Below, in pieces: positions 41,137 through 50,885 of a DNA stretch of 64,000 nt. Under the pieces are notes generated by a model. The model was given only the letters and a program-made list of their open reading frames with translations. It had not been told where the DNA came from and ran no database searches. A program made the position numbers and the translations under genes. Each line of letters opens with the position of its first letter. Within the stretch, counting starts at the first letter, position 1. Source of the stretch: Melioribacteraceae bacterium (GTDB lineage: Bacteria; Bacteroidota; Ignavibacteria; Ignavibacteriales; Melioribacteraceae); the NCBI GenBank assembly GCA_019638015.1, contig JAHBUP010000001.1, positions 2,760,424 through 2,824,423 of the forward strand, in the 5' to 3' direction.

Positions 41137-41464
41137 GTATTTTTTTAAATAGACCTTCCATTTTTTCAACGTAGTCTATTGTATCATCAATAAAAAAATG
41201 AAGATCGGGAATGTATCGCATCTTAATTCGTCCAGCTAATTCACCGCGAATCATTCCTTTTATCTCTTCAACTTTTTCTAGTACTTCTTCCCTTTTTTCT
41301 TTTCTAAATACAGATAAATATATTTTCGCGTGCCGCAGATCGGGACTCACCTTAACATTAGTAATTGTAATAAGACTAAAGTTTGGATCCTGTATTTTAT
41401 GAAGAAATATTAAACTTACCTCTTCCTTTATTAAACTTTCAACTTTTTGCAAACGAAACGACAT
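41117..41464 (-). CDS. rbfA: Ribosome-binding factor A
   Basis: A 115-residue RbfA, a KH-like factor that helps mature the 30S subunit. It has the core VESLIKEEVSLIFLHKIQDP, ITITNVKVSPDLRHAKIYLSV and RYIPDLHFFIDDTIDY. The start is one base after the infB stop, as is common in the nusA cluster. The length is typical. Confidence 0.95.
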   Translation of the reverse strand: MSFRLQKVESLIKEEVSLIFLHKIQDPNFSLITITNVKVSPDLRHAKIYLSVFRKEKREEVLEKVEEIKGMIRGELAGRIKMRYIPDLHFFIDDTIDYVEKMEGLFKKIHESDNE

Positions 41465-41465
41465 A

Positions 41466-44156
41466 TTATTCTAACTTCTTCTTTGTTTCTATTAATTTGA
41501 ATGTTTCAATTACATCGCCGACTTTAATATCATTATAATTAACAATACTAATTCCGCACTCGTAACCTTTTTCAACTTCACGAACGTCATCTTTAAATCT
41601 TTTTAAAGTACCTAGTTCACCCTGGTAAGCAACAATTCCATCTCGATACAATCTTGCTTTTGCTCCTCTGATCATTTTACCTTCGGTAACAAAACATCCT
41701 GCTATTGTTCCCACCTTCGGAACTTTAAATACTTCTCTAACTTCAACCGCGCCGACAACTTCTTCAGAAACTACCGGTGAAAGCATTCCCTCGAGCGCAG
41801 ATTTAATTTCATTAATCGCATCATAGATAATATTATAAAGTCTGATATCAACTTTTTCTTGTTCAGATAATTTTTTAGCATTCACATTAGGGCGTACATG
41901 GAAGCCAACAATAATAGCGCCTGAAGCCGCGGCTAAAAGCACATCCCCTTCCGATATCGCTCCCACAGCTTTATGTATAACTCTAACGGAAACTTCTTTA
42001 TTGGAAAGTTTCATTAATGAATCGGACAAGGCTTCAATTGAACCATCCACGTCACCCTTAACAATTACAGGTAATTCTTTAAATCCGCCTTGACTAATTT
42101 GGCTTGCTATTTCATCGAGAGTAATATGTTTTATTTGACGATTATCCTGTTCACGTTTTAACTGCTGACGTTTGATACTGATTTCTCGGGCATCTCTTTC
42201 AGATTCAGCAACATTAAAATTATCGCCTGCTTGTGGAGCTGATTCAAATCCCAATACTAATACTGGAGTTGAAGGACCTGCAAATCTAACTTTATTCCCA
42301 CGTTCATCAAACATTGCTCTAACTCTGCCATAAGCAGTACCAGCCACAAATGGATCGCCAACTTTTAACGTACCTTTTTGTACTAACACTGTTGCTGTAA
42401 CGCCTCTACCTTTATCCAATTGTGATTCTATAATTGTACCTCGCCCTTCTCTATCGGGGTTAGCTTTCAAATCCAATAGATCGGCTTCTAAAGTAATCTT
42501 CTCTAGTAATAGATCAACATTTTTACCAAATTTAGCAGAGACTTCCACACTTTGATATTTACCACCCCAATCTTCAACAAGAATATTACGATCGGCTAAC
42601 TGTTGTTTAATTCGTTCAATATTAGAATTAGGTTTATCAATTTTATTAATTGCAACAATAATAGGTACATTAGCGGCTTGAGCATGGTTAATTGCCTCAA
42701 TAGTTTGGGGCATCACTGCGTCATCCGCGGCAACAATAAGTACTACAATATCTGTAACTCTAGCACCTCTCGCGCGCATTGCGGTAAAGGCTTCATGACC
42801 TGGAGTATCTAAAAATGTAATCTCTTTTCCCTCAGCAAAAACTACCTTATATGCACCTATATGTTGAGTAATACCACCCGATTCACCAGCAACTACATTA
42901 GCGCTCCGGATAAAATCTAGTAAAGATGTTTTTCCATGATCTACGTGTCCCATAATTGTAACTACCGGAGGACGAGGTTTAAGTTCATCGTCACTATCTT
43001 GTTTTTCTGCTTCTAATTCGGCTTGATATTCTTCCACTAATTCAATTTCAAATCCAAAATCATCGGCAATCAAAGTAATTGTTTCAACATCCAATCTTTG
43101 ATTAATCGAAACCATTAAACCCAAACCAATACATTTTTGAATTACTTCACTAACGGGTACATTCATCAAATTGGCGAGTTCATTAACGGCAATATACTCG
43201 GTAACTTTAATTTTACTTTTATCTAATTCACGCTGTTCTTCTATCTTCTCTTGGATTTCTAATTTCTCTTTACGTTTCTTTTTACGCGCAGAAGCTCTTT
43301 CGGCCATAACGGAATCATCCATACTTAAAATGGTACGTTTTATTGCTTCTTCAACTTCGCGTTTATCTACTTCTAATTTCTTTACTTTCTTCTTTTTCTT
43401 ACTTACAACTACTTCCTCAACAGTATCCTCAACGCCGCCTTTAGTTTTTTTCTTGGCTTTAAGGACTTTCTTTTTCTTCTTCTTTTTATCCTCTTCCGAT
43501 TCCTCAACCACCTCAGTTTTTGGAGGTCTTGTTAAATCTTTTTTGCTTTCATCTGCTGCCGGCTCAGGTCTTCTTGGTTTTTTTTCAAGATCCATTTTTC
43601 CAACAATAGTTAATCCCTTTTTCTGAGATTCTAACCTAATTTCAGTTTGAGTTTTGAATGGTTTCTGTTCAACTTTTTCAACAACCTCGGGAGATGCAGA
43701 TTCCACAATCTCTTCTTGAGTAGATTCGGGGACTTCACTAACAGTTTCTTCGCTGGCTAATACTTCTTCTGTGGGTACTTCTTCCTTTATTTCAGATTGG
43801 GCTTCAATAATTTCAGCCGGAGCTGCTTCGGATGATTGAACTTCTTCAACAGGTGCTGCTTCAACTTTTAGAGCTTCAACTTTTGGAGCTTCCTCTTTTG
43901 GTTCCGGCTCAGGTTCTTGATCACCTCTTTTCTTCTGAAATTCGGAAATCTTTTTATAATGAATTTCAGCTTTCTCGATATCTTTTTTGAAAAAGACTTT
44001 TATATCAGCAATCATCTCATCAGTTAAAGCGGACATGTGTCCTTTAACTTCATATCCTTTTTTCTGAAGAAATTCCACCAGTGATTCTGTGGATAAATTA
44101 TACTCTGACGCAAATTTGTAGAGGCGAATCTTTTTTTCTTTTTTTTCTTCCGACAT
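41466..44156 (-). CDS. infB: Translation initiation factor IF-2
   Basis: An 896-residue IF-2. Residues 1-45 form the N-terminal fold, followed by a long Glu/Ala/Lys-rich region to about 320. The G domain has the P-loop [16 protein letters not shown] near 400, [15 protein letters not shown] and VAINKIDKP. Domains II to IV follow, including the fMet-tRNA binding end. It brings initiator tRNA to the 30S subunit. The acidic/lysine-rich stretch is normal in this group and makes an antisense frame look open. Confidence 0.97.
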   Translation of the reverse strand: MSEEKKEKKIRLYKFASEYNLSTESLVEFLQKKGYEVKGHMSALTDEMIADIKVFFKKDIEKAEIHYKKISEFQKKRGDQEPEPEPKEEAPKVEALKVEAAPVEEVQSSEAAPAEIIEAQSEIKEEVPTEEVLASEETVSEVPESTQEEIVESASPEVVEKVEQKPFKTQTEIRLESQKKGLTIVGKMDLEKKPRRPEPAADESKKDLTRPPKTEVVEESEEDKKKKKKKVLKAKKKTKGGVEDTVEEVVVSKKKKKVKKLEVDKREVEEAIKRTILSMDDSVMAERASARKKKRKEKLEIQEKIEEQRELDKSKIKVTEYIAVNELANLMNVPVSEVIQKCIGLGLMVSINQRLDVETITLIADDFGFEIELVEEYQAELEAEKQDSDDELKPRPPVVTIMGHVDHGKTSLLDFIRSANVVAGESGGITQHIGAYKVVFAEGKEITFLDTPGHEAFTAMRARGARVTDIVVLIVAADDAVMPQTIEAINHAQAANVPIIVAINKIDKPNSNIERIKQQLADRNILVEDWGGKYQSVEVSAKFGKNVDLLLEKITLEADLLDLKANPDREGRGTIIESQLDKGRGVTATVLVQKGTLKVGDPFVAGTAYGRVRAMFDERGNKVRFAGPSTPVLVLGFESAPQAGDNFNVAESERDAREISIKRQQLKREQDNRQIKHITLDEIASQISQGGFKELPVIVKGDVDGSIEALSDSLMKLSNKEVSVRVIHKAVGAISEGDVLLAAASGAIIVGFHVRPNVNAKKLSEQEKVDIRLYNIIYDAINEIKSALEGMLSPVVSEEVVGAVEVREVFKVPKVGTIAGCFVTEGKMIRGAKARLYRDGIVAYQGELGTLKRFKDDVREVEKGYECGISIVNYNDIKVGDVIETFKLIETKKKLE

Positions 44157-44213
44157 TTTCCGTTTACCTGATTTTAATTAACAGCATTCCCGATTATCTA
44201 ATTATTAACTAAA

Positions 44214-45461
44214 TTAATCTTCATCCTCAAACTGGTTTTCAAGAACTTCAATTATTCTTTTTGCTTTTTCTTCATCAAGACCTTCGATAGCTTTTAGTTT
44301 ATCTAGGCCTGCTTTTAATACTTCTACAGCGGTTTCAAATTCATGATTAATTAATAAATCAACTATTTCTGTACCTAATTCTTCTCTTAATTCCGGCAAT
44401 TCAATATCGTCTTCATATTCGTCAAGTGGTTTTTCCTGGCGAATTACTTCAATTTCGAATCCCGTCAATTTAATAGCTAGACGAATATTAACGCCGTTTC
44501 TTCCAACTATTAATGATACCTGATCGCTATCGGCTACCACGGTACATTTTTTAGTTTCTTCATCAATTTCAATTTGTTTTAATTTAGCCGGCGCTAAACA
44601 TCTTTGAATGAATACAAATGGATCGTCGCTGTAGTTAATGACATCAATATTTTCATTGTTCAATTCGCGTACAATTGCGTGAATACGAACTCCTTTCATA
44701 CCAACGCAAGCTCCAACGGCATCAATTCTCGCGTCGGTCGATTCAACGGCAACTTTAGCTCTTTCACCGGGTTCGCGTGCAATACCTTTTATTTCTATAA
44801 CGCCGTCATAAATTTCCGGAATTTCTATCTCGAATAAGCGGCGCAGGAATAAATTATCGGCTCTCGAAATTATAATTACGGGGCCATTGGGAGTCTTTTT
44901 AATATCTTTAATTACTGCTCGAAGTGTATCTCCCTTTTTATATTTCTCACGAGGGATTTGCTCATGTCTGGGCAGCAATAATTCATTTTTATTATGATTA
45001 ACTAAAACATCATTACGGCGCACCTGATAAATATCGCCAACCACAATTTCCCCAAGCATTTCATTATACTCATTGTAAACTATATCTTTCTCAATCTCTC
45101 TTATTTTTTGATTCAAGCTTTGGCGAGCGAGGTTTATTAATCTTCTTCCAAATTCTACAAGCTCAATTTTCTCAACATAATCTTCACCTACCTCAAGTTC
45201 ATCTTCATTTCCTTTTGCATTTACATCATCAATACTAATCTGTGTACTTGGATCTTCAACTACGTCAACTATTGTACGTTCAAGGAATATTTCAATATCT
45301 CCTTTATCCATATTTACAACCACATCATATTTTGCTTCTTGCCCATATTTCTTTTTGACCAAAATGCCAAATATTTCTTCAATTATTCCGCCAAGAACGT
45401 CTTTATCAAGACTTTTTTCCCGAACCATCTGTGCAAAGGATTCTACTATTTCGGTATTCAT
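44214..45461 (-). CDS. nusA: Transcription elongation factor NusA
   Basis: A 415-residue NusA. The N-terminal polymerase-binding domain (1-125) is followed by an S1 domain (about 135-200, GEIVVGDIYQVRRNDVLV), KH1 (CVGMKGVRIHAIVREL) and KH2 (VADSDQVSLIVGRNGVNIRLA). The C-terminus is acidic and lacks the E. coli AR repeats but has an HhH-like LKAGLDKLKAIEGLDEEKAKR. It is part of the usual rimP-nusA-infB order. Confidence 0.96.
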   Translation of the reverse strand: MNTEIVESFAQMVREKSLDKDVLGGIIEEIFGILVKKKYGQEAKYDVVVNMDKGDIEIFLERTIVDVVEDPSTQISIDDVNAKGNEDELEVGEDYVEKIELVEFGRRLINLARQSLNQKIREIEKDIVYNEYNEMLGEIVVGDIYQVRRNDVLVNHNKNELLLPRHEQIPREKYKKGDTLRAVIKDIKKTPNGPVIIISRADNLFLRRLFEIEIPEIYDGVIEIKGIAREPGERAKVAVESTDARIDAVGACVGMKGVRIHAIVRELNNENIDVINYSDDPFVFIQRCLAPAKLKQIEIDEETKKCTVVADSDQVSLIVGRNGVNIRLAIKLTGFEIEVIRQEKPLDEYEDDIELPELREELGTEIVDLLINHEFETAVEVLKAGLDKLKAIEGLDEEKAKRIIEVLENQFEDED

Positions 45462-45477
45462 TTATTGATCTCCTAAA

Positions 45478-45924
45478 TCAAAAACTGATTATTACTTTTG
45501 CTTTTTTTATTTCGTTGAAATTTATTTTTATTTCAGAATCTTTAACAATGAAAAACAGATCTTCGCCATCTACTCTTAATAATTTTGCTTTGGAATATTT
45601 AGGTAAACCTTCTGAAAGTAGCTCTAATTCGAAACTTCTGTTTATATGTTTGGAGTATTGAGCAAGATATTTTAGTGGTCTATCAACACCAGGAGATGAG
45701 ACATCCAATCTATAATTGCCAACAATTAACTTTTCAGTATCAATCATTTCTTCGATAATTCGACTGACTTTCATGCAATCATCGGTATTGATTCCCCTTG
45801 CACCATCGATGTAAACTTCGATGATTTTAAGGTGAGCATCTCCGCGATGAATTACATCTATGAGAAGAAAGCCGTTTTGTTCGACAATTTCTTCGATTTT
45901 TGCGTGTATAATCTGTTTTTCCAT
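45478..45924 (-). CDS. rimP: Ribosome maturation factor RimP
   Basis: About 148 residues from the ATG at 45924, which starts MEKQIIHAKIEEI. A longer frame extends to 45999 but would translate through a strong hairpin, so the shorter start is preferred. KIIEVYIDGARGINTDDCMKVSR and LDVSSPGVDRPLKYL are the RimP hallmarks. It assists early 30S assembly and heads the nusA transcript. Confidence 0.92.
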   Translation of the reverse strand: MEKQIIHAKIEEIVEQNGFLLIDVIHRGDAHLKIIEVYIDGARGINTDDCMKVSRIIEEMIDTEKLIVGNYRLDVSSPGVDRPLKYLAQYSKHINRSFELELLSEGLPKYSKAKLLRVDGEDLFFIVKDSEIKINFNEIKKAKVIISF

Positions 45925-45940
45925 ACTTATAAAACAAAAA

Positions 45941-45957
45941 TCGCCCTTTAAGGGCGA
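45941..45957 (-). terminator. Hairpin with T-run upstream of rimP
   Basis: On the minus strand TCGCCCTT pairs with AAGGGCGA as a near-perfect 17-base palindrome and is followed by TTTTTGTTTT. It lies between the SIMPL gene stop (46022) and the rimP ATG (45924), so it probably terminates the SIMPL transcript. It could also act as an attenuator in the rimP leader because it is only about 17 bases before the start. Confidence 0.75.
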
Positions 45958-46021
45958 ATTTGAGTGCACAAATGTATTGATAATTAACTGTATTTGCAAG
46001 TTTTACGGTTAACCCGAATAA

Positions 46022-46753
46022 TTACTTTATTTCAAAAGAAGCAGAAACAACTGCCGTAATCTCCTTTTCTATTGAAGTAACATCATTCATCCCATAATCT
46101 GAGATAACGTTAGAATTTTTAGGGGTAATTTGAATCACACCCATTCTTGCATTTCTCAATGATCCGAGATCACGACCGGTTGATTTCGCAATCCCTTCAG
46201 CCCTTTCCATCGCGTTTTTTGCCGCGGCGGCCTGTATTTCAATTTTTATATCATCAATTTTTGTGTAGAGGAATTCTGGCATATCCACCCCAATATCGAG
46301 CCCTTTCTCCAAAAGTGAGCCGAGCGAAACCGATAATTCTTTAATCTTCTCAACATCGTTGGATCTCACTTCGAATCTTTGAGAATAAACATAATAAGAT
46401 ACATTTTGAGTCTGCATTCCGTTAGAGGTAACCTCAAATATCGGGTATCCGTTAATTCCAAATATTTCGATCTGTTCCGGTTTGTAACCTTTATCTTCCA
46501 AATATTTCTTAAGTACAGGAATATTTTGCTGGATAATTTGATATGCGGTCTTCCTATCTTGCGAACTTGCTTGTAATGTTCCCCTTTGAATTCCATAATC
46601 AGAAACAATTGCCTTTTTAGCCGAGCCGGTAACCGTAATAGTCTGATCGGCGTTTTTTGTTGATTTCCATACCAACGAAAAAATTAGTACCGCAACAATT
46701 AATGAAGCTCCTAAAATTCCAGCGGTGTAATAATATATTTTCTTGTTATCCAT
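46022..46753 (-). CDS. SIMPL-domain (DUF541) protein
   Basis: A 243-residue protein with one N-terminal membrane helix (about 9-29) and a single SIMPL/DUF541 domain. The repeated strand-turn pattern includes TITVTGSAKKAIVSDYGI, SYYVYSQRFEVRSNDVEK and KNAMERAEGIAKSTGRDLG. Members are often periplasmic and linked to stress, but the molecular activity is not known. The hairpin at 45941 follows it, so it ends its own transcript. Confidence 0.85.
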   Translation of the reverse strand: MDNKKIYYYTAGILGASLIVAVLIFSLVWKSTKNADQTITVTGSAKKAIVSDYGIQRGTLQASSQDRKTAYQIIQQNIPVLKKYLEDKGYKPEQIEIFGINGYPIFEVTSNGMQTQNVSYYVYSQRFEVRSNDVEKIKELSVSLGSLLEKGLDIGVDMPEFLYTKIDDIKIEIQAAAAKNAMERAEGIAKSTGRDLGSLRNARMGVIQITPKNSNVISDYGMNDVTSIEKEITAVVSASFEIK

Positions 46754-46788
46754 ATTGCCCTCAATTTTTGCGTTTCTATAATACTAAA

Positions 46789-48141
46789 TCATCTCAACAA
46801 AACCATCTTTTTTGTTTGGACAAAATCCCCGGCTTGCAATCGGTAGAAATAAATGCCAGTGGCGAGTGTTGAGTAATGAGTAGAGAGTGAAAAATGTTTA
46901 TTATTAATTGTGAATTTTACATTATGAATTCCAGGTTGTTGAACTTCATTTACCAGTGTTGCTACTTCTCTACCTAATACATCATAAACTTTTAATGTAA
47001 CATGACTGACTGCCGAAATCTGATAGCTGATACTCGTCTCCGGATTAAATGGGTTAGGATAATTTTGATGTAGATGAAATTCGTTCGGCATAAACTCAAC
47101 TCTTTCCACTCCTACTACTAATCCTCCGCTAATGGATTTAAGGAACAAACTACCGTCTGAGATTACCCATCCAATTTTTGCATTAATAAACTCAATATCC
47201 CTTAATTTTGCTTGTGAGTAGGGTAATGGTTTATGATTCCATGTTTTACCTGTATCAGCACTATAAAAAAGAGTATTCATATTTGTAAACCATATTTTTG
47301 AAGGGTCACCAGGTATGAACTCAAAATCACTTCCCCATCCGCCAGTAATTGGAGTAAAGTAGGGCCAAGTTTTTCCACCATCGTGAGTTGTAAAAATTCC
47401 TGTTGCATTATGAGAACTTGAATAGGCACAATTAACACCAATTTTTTCATTATAAAATTTTAATACCATTGTACCTGCCGGGGATTCAATTGATGACCAG
47501 GTTTTTCCTCCATCTACAGTTTTCATAATACCGGGATTTGCAACCCTGCTAGCATATAAATAGCCTATATTCATATCGACAAAGTCGATTCTCCGCCACA
47601 AATCTACACAGACAGCACCAACCAAATTAGTATTTACCTGAATCCAGTTCTTTCCGCCATCTGTTGTTCTGAGTATTAATGTTAATGATGTCACCGATTT
47701 AGCATCCCCCATCGCAACACCATTATTCTTATCGAACATTTTTATATAATTAATAAAATCGGTTGCGGAAGTATCATAGTACTGCACTTCCCAACTATTC
47801 CCGCCATCACTCGAAGCAAATATTTTTTCGCTCGTAGCAAACCAAAAATGCTCACGATCGCCTACCGAAACATCAGTAATTGATCTATCAAGTTGGGTTA
47901 AATTTTCAAAGTAGGAAAAACTTTTTCCCCCATCTCTTGTTATTATTAGTCCTTCTCGGAAAACAGGATAAGAATTACCGGCAATTAAAATTGTATTTGT
48001 ATCAGCCGCATCAATAGCTAAAGCCGTACTAAAATTAGCAGTTGTTACTACTTTACTCCATTGAGCTAAAAGTTGACTTGAGAGAATTAAGTGACAACTC
48101 ACAATCAATATGCATTTGAAAAATAATTGTAGGTTTGTCAT
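46789..48141 (-). CDS. T9SS-secreted protein with BNR/Asp-box repeats
   Basis: A 450-residue secreted protein with a signal peptide (cleavage near LLAQ, about 27). Five Asp-box repeats of the form S/T-x-D-x-G-x-T-W (for example SDGGNSW, TDGGKNW, VDGGKTW and HDGGKTW) point to a Ycf48/sialidase-like propeller of about 300 residues. The last 85 residues form a type IX sorting domain with NYPNPFNPETSISY and VYDVLGREVATLVNE, ending KKMVLLR. Export across the outer membrane by T9SS is inferred from this. A GAGTNNN repeat array lies inside the sorting domain at 46864-46891. Confidence 0.88.
   Translation of the reverse strand: MTNLQLFFKCILIVSCHLILSSQLLAQWSKVVTTANFSTALAIDAADTNTILIAGNSYPVFREGLIITRDGGKSFSYFENLTQLDRSITDVSVGDREHFWFATSEKIFASSDGGNSWEVQYYDTSATDFINYIKMFDKNNGVAMGDAKSVTSLTLILRTTDGGKNWIQVNTNLVGAVCVDLWRRIDFVDMNIGYLYASRVANPGIMKTVDGGKTWSSIESPAGTMVLKFYNEKIGVNCAYSSSHNATGIFTTHDGGKTWPYFTPITGGWGSDFEFIPGDPSKIWFTNMNTLFYSADTGKTWNHKPLPYSQAKLRDIEFINAKIGWVISDGSLFLKSISGGLVVGVERVEFMPNEFHLHQNYPNPFNPETSISYQISAVSHVTLKVYDVLGREVATLVNEVQQPGIHNVKFTINNKHFSLSTHYSTLATGIYFYRLQAGDFVQTKKMVLLR
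46864..46891. repeat. Heptanucleotide GAGTNNN array inside a sorting-domain coding region
   Basis: Four tandem seven-base units on the plus strand: GAGTGTT, GAGTAAT, GAGTAGA and GAGTGAA. The gene is on the minus strand, where this segment codes SLSTHYSTL-like residues. The same unit occurs in the intergenic array at 52685 and in the second T9SS gene. Confidence 0.85.
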
Positions 48142-48238
48142 TTTCTTAATACCCCATTATCTTAAAACCGAATAGAAGTTAGAGAACAAATAGGACTTAT
48201 TCAACCCATATTAATTGTGAAGAGTAGGCTTTGAAATA

Positions 48239-49369
48239 TTACTGAAATTTTAGTAGAAGTTCATCACACATGGCATAACCTTTTGGAGTGAGTATGTATA
48301 AATTATTTTTGATAATTAGAAATTGGTGCTCAATTAATTCATTTAAATAGTCTCTATTATTGGTGAGCCAATTATCCCCAAACTTTTGAGCGAGTTCATT
48401 ACAATCCAACCCCGATGACCGCAATGCCAGCATTATATATTCCTCAAGCATCTGCTCATCCGTAATATTTTCGCTTCCGGCAACAGCATTTTGTTTCTGC
48501 TCAATTGCTTCATTGTAAAATTTTACACTCGAAAAATTCCACCATCTTTTTCCTTCAACAAAACTATGAGCCGATGTACCAAAGCCAATATAATCTTTGT
48601 AGCGCCAATAGGCATTGTTCTGAACACACTCATAACCTGGTTTTGTAAAATTAGAAACTTCATATTGCTTAAAACCATTCTCCGTTAAAAACGAAATTGT
48701 TTCTTCGTAAAGGTCGGCGTCATAATCCTCACTTTGCATTTTAACTTTACCATCAATAACCATTTTATTTAGAATTGTACCCGGCTCTAAAATTAAACTG
48801 TAAGTGGAAATATGTTTTATCGGCAGTTGAATCGCGGTCTCCATATTCTTACGCCAGATTTCTTTAGTCTGCTTTGGCAGATTAAATATCAAATCGATAC
48901 TGATATTTTCAAATCCGGCTTCGGAAGCGTAGTGAACTGTTTTAATTGCGGTTTCTGAATTATGAATCCTTGTCAAAAATTTTAGTTCGGCATCATTAAA
49001 TGATTGAATGCCAATACTAATTCTGTTTATGCCCGAATTTCGAAATTGAATTAATTTTGCTTTTGTTACAGTTCCGGGATTTGTCTCCATTGTAATTTCA
49101 GCGTTATCAGTAACATTAAAATTACTTTTTACAGTCTCGATAATTTCGCGGATATAATCGGGTTCCATAAATGAAGGAGTTCCCCCGCCAAAAAATATGG
49201 AGATGATTTTTCTATTGTCCGAATAATGTTTTGAGTAAAATTCAATTTCTTTTTTTAATGAGGAGAGATAGCTCGAAGTATTTTCATAAGAGATGATTGA
49301 GTAGAAATCGCAGTAAATACATTTATGATCGCAGAATGGGATATGGATATAAATTGCGGTTTCTTTCAT
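48239..49369 (-). CDS. hemW: HemW-like radical SAM protein
   Basis: A 376-residue radical SAM protein of HemN/HemW type. It starts with YIHIPFCDHKCIYCDFYS, containing CxxxCxxC, and IFFGGGTPS follows. The NNAYW motif and the end region with the HemW domain are present. HemW inserts heme into target proteins and lacks the coproporphyrinogen oxidase activity of HemN. Assignment to HemW rests on the length and on the cysteine after the core; HemN cannot be fully excluded. Confidence 0.88.
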   Translation of the reverse strand: MKETAIYIHIPFCDHKCIYCDFYSIISYENTSSYLSSLKKEIEFYSKHYSDNRKIISIFFGGGTPSFMEPDYIREIIETVKSNFNVTDNAEITMETNPGTVTKAKLIQFRNSGINRISIGIQSFNDAELKFLTRIHNSETAIKTVHYASEAGFENISIDLIFNLPKQTKEIWRKNMETAIQLPIKHISTYSLILEPGTILNKMVIDGKVKMQSEDYDADLYEETISFLTENGFKQYEVSNFTKPGYECVQNNAYWRYKDYIGFGTSAHSFVEGKRWWNFSSVKFYNEAIEQKQNAVAGSENITDEQMLEEYIMLALRSSGLDCNELAQKFGDNWLTNNRDYLNELIEHQFLIIKNNLYILTPKGYAMCDELLLKFQ

Positions 49370-49382
49370 TTAAAGATATTCT

Positions 49383-49676
49383 TCACTGAAAATCAAATAA
49401 TCGCTCAAAACCGGGATATGGTTTTAGGGGAATGATTTCAAATTCTATCAAGTTATACTTAACCAGTGGAAAGCCGGATATAATTTCATTTGCTCTTTCA
49501 AGATTTTCACATTCGAGAATTAACACGGCGTTATTTTTATCATTACGGAAATAAATTTCCCTTATAATATTCTGCTGGTACAAAGCCCAAACATGTTTAG
49601 CTTCTTCTTTAAGAAAAGGGAGGAAATCTTTTTCCTCCCTTCCCGCAATGTCTTTTTCTACAGCTATAAATTTCAT
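49383..49676 (-). CDS. Small YCII/muconolactone isomerase-like domain protein
   Basis: A 97-residue dimeric alpha/beta barrel-like protein. FIAVEKDIAGREEKDFLPFLKEEA followed by VWALYQQNIIREIYF and AVLILECENLERANEIISGFPLVK is the pattern of muconolactone isomerase/YCII-type domains. No catalytic residue can be named. It lies 13 bases ahead of hemW and so is probably co-transcribed. Confidence 0.7.
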   Translation of the reverse strand: MKFIAVEKDIAGREEKDFLPFLKEEAKHVWALYQQNIIREIYFRNDKNNAVLILECENLERANEIISGFPLVKYNLIEFEIIPLKPYPGFERLFDFQ

Positions 49677-49705
49677 TTAATAAACTAACTGACTTCGATA
49701 AAAAA

Positions 49706-50779
49706 TTAAAAACCGAAAGAGATACCGGCAGAAACAGTCTTTGTAGCCGCGGCTTTATAATCAGCGAATATATTTACTACAGCAAGTTTCAAATTAAAGC
49801 CCACAACAAAACCGGTTTTATTTTCGCCGTCCAACTCAAATTTAACTTTTGCTTTTGGAACCGGAACGCCATTCACAGTTTGATTTGATTGATAATCATA
49901 CTGAACTTTAGTATTCGATTTTTCAAATATCATTCCTGCAAATGGTGAAATTGATACTCCTAATCCAAAAGTCTTACCTACATAAAGCCCAAATTGGCTA
50001 GCGGTACTTTCGAAAACATCACCAACTTTTAAAGTTTGAGTGAAATAGCCCACTCCCAAATCAACAGGTAATGGTACCGGGAAGAACGCGCTTGGATTAT
50101 TAATTAATCCAAATCCAATTAGAGAAAAGTCCCCAAGATCGTCAGTTGTTTTAATTTTAGGTGAATATCGGACTGATAGATTTGTTCCTAATACAGTACC
50201 AACAGTAGCCTGAATTCCCGGAGTTGGTAATATGGGCAATTCGTCCAGCAATCCTTTAACTTCATCTATTGCCAGTGTATATTCATTAACAGTGTAACTT
50301 TGTCCCGATGCCGAAATTGTTTTTCTTGGAAAAACTATTTTTAGTTTTTCATTTTTACTTCCAACTATTGTTGGACCATTCATAGAAACATCAAATTCAG
50401 TTTTTAGCATTTCATTTTTTAACTGAGTATAACCTTGACTTGAGGAATTGTAACCTGAAGCGGCAAGAATTTGATCAACTTGGCTGCCATCAAAAAAGAA
50501 TTTTCCTTGAGTCAGAAATTTTTTATCATCCTCATCAAACAAAGAACCGGCAGCTATAATTTTAAGATCGAAATGAAAACCCACTTTTGTTGATGAGGGC
50601 AGTTTTGAAACCCACCCCGAATTTAAATTCGAGCCGAATGCGGAGATAACCGGCTTAACATATGCTGTACCTGCGGTGGACGATAAATTTGAGAGTGTCT
50701 GCTCTAGCGATTGAGCCTGCAAATTATATGAAAATATAAAAACTACAACACTAAATAGAATAACTAGTTTTTTTAACAT
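49706..50779 (-). CDS. Predicted outer-membrane protein (DUF6588-like)
   Basis: About 357 residues from the ATG at 50779. This start is chosen because GGAGAGGG lies directly before it; an upstream start at 50824 is less likely. It has a signal peptide (cleavage near LQAQS), repeated amphipathic strands and a C-terminal strand ending in ISFGF, typical of an outer-membrane barrel. The middle part resembles the DUF6588 family. No role is known. Confidence 0.72.
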   Translation of the reverse strand: MLKKLVILFSVVVFIFSYNLQAQSLEQTLSNLSSTAGTAYVKPVISAFGSNLNSGWVSKLPSSTKVGFHFDLKIIAAGSLFDEDDKKFLTQGKFFFDGSQVDQILAASGYNSSSQGYTQLKNEMLKTEFDVSMNGPTIVGSKNEKLKIVFPRKTISASGQSYTVNEYTLAIDEVKGLLDELPILPTPGIQATVGTVLGTNLSVRYSPKIKTTDDLGDFSLIGFGLINNPSAFFPVPLPVDLGVGYFTQTLKVGDVFESTASQFGLYVGKTFGLGVSISPFAGMIFEKSNTKVQYDYQSNQTVNGVPVPKAKVKFELDGENKTGFVVGFNLKLAVVNIFADYKAAATKTVSAGISFGF

Positions 50780-50885
50780 AGCCCTCTCCAAATGTTTTTT
50801 GTATATGTTTAATTTAATGAACATTTCTTATATGAAAAAGATTTCTTTTTCTGAGAAATGATCTGTGTGATTTAGCGCGGATTAA

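Noticed and set aside
43171..43626. Plus-strand frame of 151 codons opposite infB
   Set aside because: It mirrors the Glu/Lys-rich stretch of IF-2, giving a poly-Phe/Ser peptide. It is a composition artefact.
45925..45999. N-terminal extension of rimP to 45999
   Set aside because: It would translate through a terminator-like hairpin, and the shorter ATG start gives a normal RimP N-terminus.
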